From Schistosoma haematobium (Eukaryota > Platyhelminthes > Trematoda > Strigeidida > Schistosomatidae), in NCBI RefSeq assembly GCF_000699445.3, contig NC_067195.1, positions 19,229,287 through 19,293,286 of the forward strand: a stretch of DNA of 64,000 bases, given 5' to 3'. The notes beneath the pieces were generated by a model. It did not search any database. It was given only the letters and a program-made list of their open reading frames with translations, and had not been told where the DNA came from. The translations under genes were made by a program, and so were the position numbers. Each line of letters begins with the position of its first letter. Position 1 is the stretch's first letter. Below are positions 25,126 through 37,904 of this stretch, piece by piece.

Positions 25126-26949
25126 TTTCAGCGAGATAAGTTACAAGTATATTAATTTCATATTAAAAGGGTCTTCATTACATGTAAAACCAAGTAATCA
25201 CGAAACTACAAATGGTTGCTGTTTTGGTATTTACATGTAAATAAGTCGAATACAGATTTTCGAGGTCACACAGTGAGTACCATACACTTAATCTACTGAG
25301 ACGGAATCTAATGGTTTACAATTTCGTCATCAGTCCATTGAGAACATAGTCTGATTTCCACTCGTTTTCATTGGTGGTGATAACTGTCTTACCTCGTCTA
25401 CACAGTTGAACATCAATGATCACATCGTTTCATGAAAATTCTGGTACTAGAAGTTAGTCACTAATGAAAATATAATTATCATCAAGATAGGGTGCATGAT
25501 CCTTAATTGGGTCTTTTAAACGGTTACACATGAGTAGCCACACAAACAAAAATGAAGCATATGTTCAATTTACCGGTGCTGATTTTGATTAGAATAATGA
25601 ATTGAAGACTACATAATGTTTCGTAACAACTTTCCCGAGATGATGACAAGACGTATTTTAAGAGTTTTAATTAGACTTCAAATTAACAAAAGAAAAATGT
25701 GAGGAGCAGGTATTGTTTTAAAAGGTTAATCAACATCACGAAATTTCGAAAACTCTTGAAAATTTAAACGGTACTCGGATTTGTAGACGGTTTTTGTGTT
25801 ACGAATACATTAATTATCATTCAAAAGCGGATTATCCTCCCGTTTACCTTAATCACTTCGACTTATTTAGGACATAGCAGCTAGATCTGCCTACATCTTA
25901 ATGTTTGTATCCATCTCAGGACTCAAATACTGTACCTTAAGCTTCACATGCCAGTATATTGTCTACTGAACTTCTGATTTCAGAGCTTTTAAGTACTCAA
26001 TTATTAATTACAATATATCGCACTCATTAAGTAACCTAAGTTTCTTAGTTGTAGTCATTGGGAGTAGTTGGTCAGCAGTTTCGAGTAACAACTATGTCCT
26101 TTTCCTTCAGACACTAGATTGTGATGCGAAAAGTGGCCAAATTTAACACATTTTCACATACACTACTTTAATTATAGAATTTTATTCGAAACCACGTAGA
26201 CGTTTGCACCAACTTAAAACAGTTCTCTCTTCTTTCTTTTAAACCCCACATGTAAGTATTTGTATTGAGTTATATGCAGTTAAAACATATTTATAACGCG
26301 AATTGAATCGAGTTTCATTCTTTTAGAGTGAAATTATTTCTCAGATGTTATCTGTAGCCTATGTAAAGTAATTGTAATACTACTGCATAAGTTTACAAAA
26401 TTACTGTACTTCAGCACATGATTGAAATACTTTCTCCATTTAGAACGATTATGACTGAGTGTGAATTACACAACAAATAAATCGTTCTCTTTATGAGGTA
26501 CACAGTAAAAGATTCCTATCCAGTCAATAAGTGTGTATATAATAGCTCCGTACATTAGTACAAAAAAATACTGTTATTCACATTTTTTATCTGTCAAACA
26601 GAATCCATTTTACCATTTATGAGTTTTTGTAGAAAGCAACAGATAATAGTAAAACTTTAGTATTTACATAATTTAGACAACTTATAAGATTTTACATAAA
26701 TAAGACAATAAGGTTATCGTCTTTCACTGATTTTGTAGTTATTGTTGCGATTGAACATAGGATGCTTATTACATTGATTTGCTAGCTGGCTCCTCCTTAA
26801 ATTCTGTAACGTGAAATCATAATGTAATTTTTCAATGTTCATTTATTGAGAACAATCAAAAACCTGTTTTAACAGCCCCCGAGCATTAAAATAATGTACG
26901 ATCTTCAGAAGGCGGAAGTTGAAAATATTTAACACTCTTCTTTTTTGGT
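25126..26949. other. No gene recognised
   Basis: A/T-rich sequence with no coding signature or recognised transposon. Confidence 0.4.
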
Positions 26950-27264
26950 CAGAATAGGGTTTGTGGAGATCGTAGTGATTTCAGTAGTTGAATTCATGAG
27001 TCGACGTAAGCTAGATCGATTTTGAAAACCTGGAACCACTGAACGGCCACTTCGTTCTAGTATGGGACTCTTCAGTAGTGCACATCCACGATCCCGCGTG
27101 CGTGACGTGAGCCCAAGGCCTTCGGTTTCGCGTGCAAACGTTTAACCTCTAGACCACTTAGCTGGCATCCAACTGTACTGACGTCTAACATCAATCGCGT
27201 GCGAACGCTTAACCTCTAGACCACTTAGCTGGCATCCAACTGTACTAATGTCTAACATCAATTG
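26950..27264 (-). repeat. Hammerhead SINE, left half of a head-to-head pair, with internal 67-bp duplication
   Basis: A minus-strand SINE: the 3' tail begins at about 26950, the ribozyme is at about 27035-27092, and the tRNA-like head follows to 27264. The head contains two tandem 67-bp units, 27129-27195 and 27196-27262, that differ at four positions. The duplicated unit covers the A-box side (CCAGCTAAGTGGTCTAGAGG on the minus strand). In the ribozyme the catalytic strand is CTGAAGA, but the GAAA box reads GAAG, so activity is doubtful. The partner copy lies immediately to the right in inverse orientation. Confidence 0.85.
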
Positions 27265-27280
27265 ACCCATGCTATCAGAG

Positions 27281-27490
27281 ATTAGTACAGTTGGATGCCA
27301 GCTAAGTGGTCTAGATGTTAAGCGTTCGCACGCTAAACCGAAGGCCTTGGGCTCATGTCACGCACGCGGGATCGTGGATGCGCACTGCTGAGGAGTCCCA
27401 TACCAGGACGAAACTGCCGTCTAGTGCTTCCAGGTTTCCCATGGTGGTCTAGCTTCAAATGACTCATGATCTCAATTGTTGAAATAACTA
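27281..27490 (+). repeat. Hammerhead SINE, right half of a head-to-head pair, ribozyme core intact
   Basis: The plus-strand copy runs from GTACAGTTGGATGCCAGC through the tRNA-like head and the ribozyme to the tail (CATGGTGGTCTAGCTTC). Ribozyme parts: GCACTG (27382-27387) pairs with TAGTGC (27422-27427) as stem I. CTGAGGA lies at 27388-27394. GTCC and GGAC form stem II around CATACCA. GAAA is at 27410-27413, and GTC at 27419-27421 marks the cleavage site. All core residues are present. Stem III is only a few pairs (CTGCCG), as in minimal hammerheads. The head faces the head of the minus-strand copy across about 30 bases. Confidence 0.85.
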
Positions 27491-28221
27491 TTGTTTTGAC
27501 CTTATATGTAATTATACCTTACCGAATAAAACGAATATTACTCAAATTAATAATGAACTAAGCTATCTGTTGGTTAACATTTTAAGATATGATTTCCTGG
27601 AACCTTTTATACCCAGAGATAATCTAAAGATTCTCATGGACTTGAAACCATTTTATTCATACATCTTGCGGAATACCATTCATTAACAATCGTCAAACAA
27701 ATAAGAAATTTTTAAAACACTCTATTATGTTATAAAATAGTTCAATATTGTTAGTTGAAATTACATTTTCCATGATTGTTTAAAGTTAGAAATGTTACTT
27801 TATTTTACAGTCGTATACAGTAAGATCAAAAATATTGGAGTTAGAAACAAGAAATAATCTTATTCACAATTATTTTCACCAATTTCATTAGAGTTGAAAT
27901 AGTTTTAAGATAATTTTTCAACTATCAACAGATTAAATTGACGATGATCATAACTTTTTATTAAAAAGAGAAAGACAAATATAGATTTATGAACTAAGGT
28001 AGAATGAATTTTAATCGATCATTGTGCTAATTATAATGATTGTCAGTATATATCCATGCTACTGTTATAAATATAACAGTATCATTTTTAATGGTTACGT
28101 TTGTTTAAAATTATAGACAGTCTTTAAAGTATAGTAACTGATTTTGCTGCGAACTAATGAACAATACGATTAGTTTTGAAATTATTCTAAGTCATAACAA
28201 ACTATATGAAGCACGGTGAAA

Positions 28222-28225
<4 letters not shown>

Positions 28226-28280
<55 letters not shown>
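28226..28280. repeat. (TA)n microsatellite
   Basis: TA dinucleotide run of 55 bases, uninterrupted. Confidence 0.95.
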
Positions 28281-28282
<2 letters not shown>

Positions 28283-29265
28283 TCTTAACACAATAACTGA
28301 AGCGCTGTTGATAACGATGACAGTAATAAATTACATGATCCCAAAATGAAATTGAATGGATGGGTTCTAGGATTTTTGGTAAGATAATTTAAGGCCAATT
28401 AATTGGCATTTAAACGCCCAAGATTTCATTTTACTTACGTTAGGTTGTGGTAGTGGGATGATCAAATCTAGTCATCCATGAGTTATTTTATCGATTTGGT
28501 CTTGGCCGATTTCAGCGGTCACTATCAACTTCAGATCAAGTTATTAGTGAATTCAGTAACTTTATTTATTGAGGTGTTTGCGAAAAGATTCGGTGATTTA
28601 GGTGGTTTTCATAAGCTGAATAACAAACTATGAAAATCCATCTACAAAATAGCTAAGTAAACACATGTTGTAAACAAGTAGTATAGACTAAGAAAAATTT
28701 TCGCACATGTGTTTTTATACAACGTCGAAAACTCCAAATTAAGAAGTTAATAATAGTCAAAATTATGCAAATAAAAGTTATTTTTAAAAAGTGTTCAATC
28801 ATGTAAACTTGACTGTGAAAAACAAACAATTCACATTCTAAGCGACTAAATACACTGGTGTAATTAGCAATCGATCTCCATCATCATTATCAGTTTAGGG
28901 GATAATAAAATTAAGTGTAATTCACAGTTGTGTTACATGTAAAATCTTTTGCATTTTAACTCTGATCATCTTTCTAGTACTGATAGATTAATCGATCTAT
29001 GAACAGCTAAAATTTTACTCGCTCTGTTATCACCGAACATTTTACAACCAGAAAGACATATGCTTAGTTATGAAGATTAAAATAACAACGATGATTCGGT
29101 TTTTATTAATCTGTCTAGCTTCAACCATTATTATTGTTTAAAAAAAACACTCAGGTATAGAAGAAGCGTATGATGTATCGAATAATAAAATATAGTAGTT
29201 ATGGTATTAAATATTAACCAAACCTTAGAAAAGGCTAAAAATCAACTACGTGAAACATGTTAGAC

Positions 29266-29289
29266 AGATAGATAGATAGATAGATAGAT
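29266..29289. repeat. (GATA)n microsatellite
   Basis: Six tetranucleotide units of GATA/AGAT type. Short, but uninterrupted. Confidence 0.9.
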
Positions 29290-29884
29290 GTTGGCACTTC
29301 CAACTCTGAAATCCGTTGAATGTATCATAAGAGTCCTGGATAGTTTGAAGAATCAACATTGAAGGTAAACAAAAGAGAAAGCTTTCATGGTCAGCCAACA
29401 ATGAATAAAATTATTATTTTACGATTTTAAACAAGTTGAACAATCAGTACAATATGATGTACAATGCTTAAATGTTCAGCGTCAGTATTCTATCAAGGGA
29501 CTTATACGAGTCAGAAGAGGAAGATGATAATTTTAACAATAATAATCATGAAAAAGAAACAACAAGAGTTTGTAAATAATAATATGTATACGTGATAGGT
29601 GAACACAGTCGATGAATGATTAGGGTGTATTCTATGGACAAAACTAATCACCTCAAATCTATAACCATCAAATACTAATGTGTTGTGCGGTATTTCATTT
29701 TTGCTTTTAACTTTATGCACATAAGCCCCTGATGATAGTTTCCAGAATCCAAACTAAGATGTTTTGATCCTTCATTTACAGTTCGACTTAAAATCTTACA
29801 GCTTTGTATGTTATACTATCGTCCATACATTTTCACCGGACAGTAGAAAATTCGTGAGAATTCACAATAGTTCTAATCAAGTAA

Positions 29885-30065
29885 ATGTCATCACCATGGT
29901 TTGACTTGATAATTTCGAATAGATAAACATTGGGTGGTTTGTTTATAACGATACAATGATAGTTCATATGTAATATCCAAATGAATGGAAAACTGAATTT
30001 TTGACATTTTGAGACTTAGTTTAAGTCGCTTCCTCGGTCTTGAACAAGTCCTAATCGATGTTAAT
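29885..30065 (-). repeat. Degenerate Penelope-type hammerhead terminus
   Basis: The plus strand shares with 14.8 kb the words GGTTTGACTTGATAATTTC, AACATTGGGTGG and GTAATATCCAAATGAATGG in the same order. The ribozyme is on the minus strand: CCGAGGA in place of CTGAAGA, GACTTAAACTAAGTC as stem II, AAAA in place of GAAA, then TGTC. Core changes make it probably inactive. It is a single copy, not a hairpin. Confidence 0.6.
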
Positions 30066-32655
30066 AGACTCTCTAACTGCAAAGACACTTTTAACAGTTG
30101 TTTGACTGATATGTAAAAGTGATGAAAATCAGTTTCACATTGAGTGACATGAATAATAAGAATATCATAGTGAGGTAGATGGATAAGGAGACAGGGAACC
30201 ATAACGCTAGAGAAAATCTTGAACTAAGATTAATCTTGTTTTTGAACCGCTTGTAAATTTTTAGGAATTTTTAAGAGACGACTATGTAAAACTAGACAAT
30301 AATGAGTTAGCAAAATGTAATGAATTGCCAACAGAAATAACAAATAGCTTCATAATCAGTTTCGTCTTCTATCACTACGAACTATTATACTAAGGACAAT
30401 TAGTGCCTAAGATTGAAGGGAAGTTATGTGTAACTACTGTGATTGTGAATACTTGAGTCGATTTTTGGCTATTTATATGATTTCGGAAATGATTTTCGGA
30501 CTTCCGATTAAGATCGGAAAAATCATTGATAAGTATGGATCACTGAATAATTACTTTGTTCTATCTCAAAACTCCTTAGTCTATTTGACAACAGACCTCA
30601 TACAAGACCAGACTTATAGTATTTAAGTTTCCAGATGTGTTTGATAACATTTAACCAACTTCACAATGAATTTTCCGAACTTCAAAAATGAGATTATAAC
30701 TTGCGGAAAACAGAAGGTGAGGACTGTACATCACTGGGTTTCAAATCAATGACTTGAAGATATTGCTCTCCTCAGAAACGACCTAGATATTCTAGGTCGT
30801 TCTCAATATAGTCACGGGTATGGAATTGTTTGACCTCCAGAACTAAGACCTATTGTACAATAGTTTTTGGTTGGTGATAATTTATTCACATCGAAAGATC
30901 TTACGGCATAATTATTGCTATTATCATATCACTTTACTGTAATCGATAGAGTTACAATAGAAGTGAAGTTTTTTGTCTAGCTATACAGACTTTTTATTCT
31001 CTTATATCATTACTTGAGAAAAATTATTTTTTTAAAACAAAGGTAAATAAATCAATCCAGTTACTTTTAAGCGGATTATCGAAGGATATAAAATGTTCTA
31101 TTGATATCATTTTTATAAAGCTAATATGTATGTGGTGGGTCGGCATCAATAATACGATGAATACTAGTGTTGCTTACTTTAAAAGCACTTGTTGTAAAGC
31201 ATTAGTCAAATTACGTCACTACATAACCATAAACAAAAGACTATAATCAAAACATCCCTAATACAAATAACAGTCTGTCGTATAGTATAAAAAATTTATA
31301 CTTCTGAAAATATAAGGTAACAAAAAACGTCTATTAGTTCATATCACTCAAAGCATAAATATCATCATTATGTGAAAATGTGTATTAAGGCAGCAACTTT
31401 TGCTGATGGAAGTATAGTGGTGGAATGTTTGATGAGCGATTACTCGAACACACTCAAATATATTGCAACTAATTATTCAATTCAATTTTAATACAAACCC
31501 AAACATAAATCGATTGGAAGCAGTTCAATGTGCAAAGAAATAAAGATCGCTAGCATATTAATAGTTTTAAACCTCATTTATTGAACTCACTCTGATCAAA
31601 ACTAACATATGTAAAAGAGGAAGGATTTTGCCAAAGTTTTAACGTGGCACTCACTACAAAATGATATCAACTTATGGACAATTGACCAGCTGAAATTATT
31701 CTATAGTTGTTTTCAGAATTATGAAGTGTTTATGAGAGTTGAACAGTTATTAGTCAAATCAAGGTAAATAAGGATTATGAAATATAGAACAGTTTCAAAT
31801 TGTCACTTTTGAACACGTAAAATTAACTAAACGTCTTACGTACTTTGAATAGGAGTTTCATCACAGTTGATCATTGAGAACTAGGAATCATTGGTCAGCT
31901 GCTTTGTTCAATTTTGGGGTTTCATATTTGTGCCCAATCGAACCTGAAACCTTTAAGATACTTTATAGGCACGATGACATCCAGGGAACGACAAATCAGT
32001 GTAAATTGTAGATTATGTTTTTTTAGACCATTGGAAACCATCAAAAACTAAGAGAGCTATTCAAAACATCTAAGTTTCGTGAAGGAACTTAAAAACACTA
32101 TTTGTTATATAGTATCTATAAAAGCGTAATGCTTGCAATTAACGATTTCTTTCTGCCTAGGTCAAGCACCAACCGATCAGGTCAGTAGTAGAAAAAGAAT
32201 TACAAATTTAGTAAACTCAATTTTGTGTAATTCGTTCGTCATATTAGCCTAGGTTCTTCATAGAGTACGTAAACACTTGAAGGTCTGTTCAACAAGATGT
32301 TTTGAAATGATAATTATTGTGAAATCATAATAGTCAAATTTCTGGATGAAAGGCGAACAGTCTAAGATTTGCTCATTCATAAACAGGAATTATGAGATTT
32401 AACTAAGTTGATCTAACCATCACATACATAGAAATCCATGAACTGTATTATGAGTTATTATCTCTGATATTATTGTCACACAACTCCTAGTTCGACTAAA
32501 AGACGAGTATTATCTCAGATACACTTATTATGATATCGCCCAAAATGGTCAATATAAATTTAAATTGAAGCCTGCTATTACATGACTGATAATTAATCAC
32601 ATTCATTTTTAGGTCAAATCTTTACGATTAATTGTAATTAAATAGTTCCATTTTT
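30066..32655. other. Probable intron or intergenic DNA
   Basis: No exon was recognised. It contains an 11-bp perfect hairpin (30777-30787 with 30791-30801, three-base loop). It follows the donor of the large minus-strand exon and so may be its intron. Confidence 0.35.
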
Positions 32656-32700
32656 TTAAAATAAAGAGATAAATGAATTGAACACTGTCATAAAACTTAC

Positions 32701-33933
32701 AGATTTTTTCGATGAACTATTTTGTTTCTTGTATTCCTCGTCATTAAAATTAACTGGATGATACACAAACAGCTTATCATTAATCTGTTTATTTTCAAGT
32801 CCTACATGTTTATTTAAATCGTTTAAAGTTTGACAATGATAAGCTGCGATTTGTTTAAAATTTAAGTTTTCTGCAGTTTCTTCTTCTAGTGATTGAACTG
32901 AATTGTTGGAGACTGATGTACAAGTTGAATATGTAAGTGGTGAAGATAAAGGTGACAATAATGACGATGATGATGATGATGAAGAGGAAGAGGAGGACAA
33001 GTAGTTAGTGGAACAGAATAGAGGTAATGAACATGAGTCAGAAGACAATGATGATATGGATTCAAGTACACACTTAGTTGGATAAACTTGAAAGGAAGAA
33101 TCTGAATATGTTACATTTGCCAGTTGATGACAATCTATCTTTGTATGCGACAAAAGATGGCTCAAAAATCTGTTTATTTTACAATTAGAATGACTTTTAA
33201 TTTTATTATCATTCAGTGTGCAGTTCTGCAATTTTGATTGCTCTAATTTTGTTGAATCATGGTAATGATTACAGTGTTCAATGCTGAATGATGCATTATT
33301 GAATTGTTTTATTAATGGCGAATCTATGAAAGATTTCTCACCACATTCGGAACAATTAATTATAGTCCTCAAATATTTTGATCCTTTACTGACAATTTTC
33401 TCCGAAAATATATCTATACTAAAATTTACTAAGTTTTTTAACTTATTATCAATATCTTTTTCTAAATGTTTTATTACTGTTTGTAACTGTTCCATAAATA
33501 ATTTGATCAATTCAAAATGCCTTGAACAAATTTGTTTATCATTTAATAGAAAACCCATTAGATTACAAGTACGTATAATTTTCATTAATCCAAACTTTGT
33601 ATTTTCAGAATAATTAGAACAGAACTTAATGTCCCGTAATGAGTCTTGTTCACAGTTCATGATACTTGTTGGATAACTTGAATTTATTGTTTTTGAATTT
33701 TTGGAATTACTAATATTATCAGTATGATTATTGTTACGCATATTACAACCATAAATACTTCCATTATTACTTTTAGAAATAAGTCTTGATAGTAAATGAA
33801 TTGAATTCGACCCACATTGTCTTGGATTGAAAAGCTTTTTATGATGATGTAAAGGATTTCTACAATACTGATATGTTTGTTGTGTTGCTTTCCACCCAGT
33901 ACAATATAAGTATAATGAATTTATTATAGCCAT
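32701..33933 (-). CDS. Large exon of an unrecognised minus-strand protein gene
   Basis: The frame opens with ATG at 33933 and stays open for 411 codons to 32701. There an excellent 5' splice site follows (AAATCT then GTAAGTTTTA, intron starting at 32700), in phase 0. Without splicing the frame would run only 14 more codons to a stop at 32656, so the donor is the more likely end. The product is rich in Asn and Ser. A helical segment at about residues 115-180 contains LIKLFMEQLQTVIKHLEKD. A CSECGEKS motif lies near 195, and a run of about a dozen Ser near residues 311-323 is encoded by a GAT/GAG-type repeat on the plus strand. No known domain is recognised. A candidate downstream exon in the same phase lies at 8428-8880. 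The first ATG is assumed to be the start. Confidence 0.55.
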
Positions 33934-36602
33934 AATTCTCTTTATTTGTTTTACGACTATTTATCTATTTTTGCGTTTTTCCTAGACTTGAGAAAAAAAA
34001 GCAGACGCATAACTTTTTTAAACTACCATTTATATTTATCCTTGTTTCAGTACATGTCTTAGTGAATTCAGATTGTTTTTCAATAACCTCAAGGAGGTCA
34101 TAACGCTTGTGATTTGTTCATTCGACTTATCTATGATTTGATTGGTTGTTTGAAAGCCCAACAATAAATACTTAGTTTAAAATAACCAATTAAAAAAATA
34201 CACGTGATGGCACAAGCTAATCTGAGCTATAATTTTTATGCAGACGTGATTTCGGCAACTATAAACTACATTCATTACATGAAATAACAAGCGTATATAA
34301 GATTGTAGCTAACTAGAAGTGGTTGGAGTAAATTAGTTTCCTTAACTAACGAGCAGCGACCCATGATATAGAAGTTGGTTAATAGTTGAAACATGAAACC
34401 TAAGAGGAGACATGGATTGTCTGTGGGAGCGAGTTGATTAAGTAGTTGTCACCTTAGTTTTTATAGCTTTGATTGCTTGACTCTCATCTCTTTAACATTG
34501 AAGTCAAATTTTTTTGTCAAATATCTTTTTAGCGTTTTGAATTTCTTATTTGACAAATCCATATGTTGATTATGCTTGGGTTCGTACTGATGATTGTGAA
34601 CCACCTCAACAGTTTCTGACAATGATGGCAATTTCGAAGCTTATGATTATGTTTGAACAATATAATTTTCGCAAGATTAAAAATTCTGCTGAGCACTGTT
34701 TAACTACAACTTAGCTCGAATTTATTAGTATAGTAGTAAACAATGCTATTCTCATTGACATGGATGACAGAATGATAATTTAAAATGATGAATGAAGTTA
34801 AAATTAGTCCATTGAAGTTAATGAATTTTCTCAAACCCAGTGATGAGGTGGTTTCGATCATAAAAAGATGTCTGGATTTACATCATAACCATGGAGCACT
34901 TTGTTATGGAAATATCATGTTGAATGAATCTTTCATGAAAGGCTTAGAGTGATATTTAAATGCTAGGAAATGCATAAGGTGTGCATCTGTGAGTCAAAAA
35001 GTTACTTACACAGTTAAAAAGTTACATTTTACTAATTAGAAATGCTCTTACTTGAAAATTTCAATTTGTGAAAGCTAATGATAGTTATTTATGTTTAGTG
35101 AAAGAATTAGGAATTAGACTTATCACCCTTTACTTAACATGGTGTTGGAACCAATTTGCTGGTAGAAGAAAATGAGATTCAGGTTTTATGCGCATGGCCT
35201 TTCTTATGTGTACGCATTCCCTAAATCTTAAGCTGAAAAAAATGATATCTGTCTAGCGTAATATCACATGCATCATACAAAAATGTGAATATTTTATTTC
35301 AGCATCATAGTTTCACTACATTAACATCTGTTTAAACATAGTATGTTTTCCCAAGTATGGTGCACTTTAGACGCTTTCTGTCTCGGCATTGCTTATATGA
35401 TTTTAAGTTTTACGTTGCAATTAGTGGATGCATGTCATAAATTTACGTGTGCGACATTATACTCTATTATGCCTTTCTAAAGTTTTTTACCCTTTAAATA
35501 AACTGACGCGTTCTGTGACGTGGTTGAAAAGAAGAATATGAAAGTTGTAAATTACCATTATCTGAATAAACAAATGTTTTCAGGAATAGTTTCATAGTTC
35601 TAAATTCATTGCTTTGTATCAAATTCGGTATCATGGAAGGACATCATCGTGTTTAACCATCTACACTCTTAGTAGCAAAGCAACCTAAATTTGCTTAAGT
35701 ATTGTTTAATATTGCATACCTATACGTATTAGAAAAACTACTTGCCTGAACTTTTACACAATTCGTAATTTGGCCTTGTATGCGCAATCATATTAACCTG
35801 ATACCCGTTTTCTCAGGTGAAATAAGAACGAAGTCTGACACAAATGAGTGCTGAGATATATTAATGATAAATCATAACGTGAATAAATAAAGCTCGATAG
35901 TACAGTATTAACTGTTAATGATGTAAGTTGCATAAAAAGTGAAATAACTGGTATCGAGAAAGCGAACAGAAGACTTCTTACAAGTTATAAGTATTGGAAT
36001 GGATTGTTCATACAGTGGAACAAACTATATTGGTTACCAATCGATTAACAAAATAAATTACAAATGGTTATGCAAAGAATAAGCTGATCATACAATGAAA
36101 CAGTTATAATAAGCTGAAACGGATTATAAGAAGCGATCCACTTGTAGACTATACTTAGAATGACAGATAAGGTATGATAGTAAACATTTACACAGACACT
36201 GGATAACGAGAAAAATTAGCTGATCAGTTTCATTTACTATGGATATGCTGACATTTGGGAATAAGACACTGGGAATTAAAAACTCAATTGCGTAAAAGAT
36301 TTAAAAAATCCAAATATATCCGGAGAACATGTGTCAGAAAATTGGAAACCTCATGATGATGTAATAAGTTCACATAAGTTTTTCTCATACATAGTTTACA
36401 GAGCAACGGTAAATTTAATGTCTCTTCCAGGGTGATCAAAAGTTTGGTCAGTATCGTTGGTTCTCAAACAAGACATACATCCAAAGTATAAAACCGAGAC
36501 GGATGGAAAATAACCATATATATACTTGTTGAATGATTAGGACAAGTAGATTCACATGTTGATAGTTTCTGTTTCGCTGATAACGATGAGCTTTCAATTT
36601 GA
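33934..36602. other. Upstream region between divergent exons, no gene recognised
   Basis: This lies between the minus-strand large exon and the plus-strand exon at 36.6 kb, so it may hold promoters for either gene. No core promoter motif could be assigned with confidence. A possible 3' splice site (CAAGTCTAG) sits about 50 bases upstream of the minus-strand ATG, which would make 33933 lie inside an exon with an untranslated leader. Confidence 0.3.
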
Positions 36603-36960
36603 GTGTTGAATGCGATTCAGAAATCTTCACACTACCATTCTCAGATCATTCAGAAATCTGTTAAGTCTGAAGAATTTTCATTAAACGATAATTTACCTCA
36701 TAAGATAATAATTAAACATAACATACTACCAACAGCTTCAGTTTATGTTCAATTCACTTACTACTATTCCTATAATTTCTTCTTGCGACCAACAGGAGAA
36801 CTTATTCATTTATTCTCATCAACAATGGAAAAGCCTTATAAGTGCATTGTATTATATGAAAATGCAAAAGAATTTCACAAAGCACACCTATTATTGAGTT
36901 CAGTAGATTTTGTTTGGAAGCAATATATAGAAATTCCGGAAAATATACAAAAACATGACG
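36603..36960 (+). CDS. Candidate internal exon of a plus-strand gene, function unknown
   Basis: One frame stays open here and reaches a strong 5' splice site at 36961 (CATGACG then GTAAGC). Beyond the donor it continues to a stop at 37178 through sequence that looks less coding. No ATG begins the frame. Possible 3' splice sites are the CAG at about 36620 or the one at about 36644. The translated segment includes PTASVYVQFTYYYSYNFFLR and MEKPYKCIVLYENAKEFHK, a mixed, protein-like composition unlike the surrounding low-complexity frames. I recognise no family, and no partner exon could be placed. Confidence 0.35.
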
Positions 36961-37542
36961 GTAAGCAACAACTACAACTTAGCACCTACTTTGACAAACT
37001 CCATTTCTACTTTACGTTGTCATTTTGGTTAAGCACCTTTCTATATAGAAGAAGCATAACATCCAACATGAACTTTTCTTCTAATTTCTGCCTTTTAGCA
37101 CTAATCGCTGCACACATTCCATTTACTTTAGTGAAATTGTCTGGGGACGGCTCCATGTTAATTCTAAAATTTAACTAACCATATTCTTTGGGAAGCCTTA
37201 ATGCTGAGTAACCTGTCAGTCTTCCTAGTAAAGGTATTAAATCTTTTGAAGCTCTGTATCTTCACAGTCCACATTGAATTCAATAGCCTTTTTATGAATT
37301 CTCTGGTTTTCCCACAAATCAGTCCTTTAGATGCATTTGAACAAACTATAATTCTTACGTAATCGCAGTTTTAGCCGTTGTGTAAACTTTCGAAACTATA
37401 GTTCGTATTGTTGGTTATTTATGGAATGATATTTTAAAATTATGAGCATATCATTTTAATAACCTACTTTGATAATTGTCAATTAATCCATGTATTTCAT
37501 TCTCCAAGGATTTACAGTGGAAGATTACAAACTATATATATA

Positions 37543-37569
37543 CAGAGAGAGAGGGAGAGAGAGAGAGAA
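37543..37569. repeat. (GA)n microsatellite
   Basis: A run of GA dinucleotides with one GGGA interruption. Confidence 0.85.
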
Positions 37570-37904
37570 ATACAGGAACATAGTTAATTGGTCTGTTGTT
37601 ACTGGGTCAGAACACAACATTGTCCCTATAAGGATCATTTTTGGAAGTTGAAAACTCAAACTGAAATGAAATGAGCGGTGCAAGCTTTCTGGAACTTCGA
37701 GTTATTAGCGTGAACTACCTATTGAGTTGTTTCCATCTACTTTGGAGGTGCGTTCTCATATATGGATGACTTATTTGTAAAGCTTTAATAGGTTTTCTAC
37801 ATATTATTAGCGTATACTTCGAACTTTGTCCTGATGGTTTTGCTTGAGAAATAAATACTCCATACCACGCCATATTGCTAAATAGCATTTCGCGATAAAC
37901 AGCT

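Larger units (their letters stand above)
27491..29884. other. No gene recognised; microsatellites
   Basis: A/T-rich sequence holding a TA run (28226-28280) and a GATA run (about 29266-29289). A possible minus-strand exon-like frame lies around 29640-29720, but its splice signals are weak and I do not call it. Confidence 0.35.

Noticed and set aside
26950..27490. CRISPR-like or bacterial repeat array
   Set aside because: The repeated units are halves of two inverse SINEs plus one tandem duplication; there are no regularly spaced repeats, and the genome is eukaryotic.
29891..30202. Minus-strand frame of 103 codons
   Set aside because: It covers the degenerate Penelope terminus and has no protein signature.
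33281..33613. Plus-strand frame of 110 codons
   Set aside because: It is the antisense shadow of the large minus-strand exon, which has the better composition and a strong splice donor.
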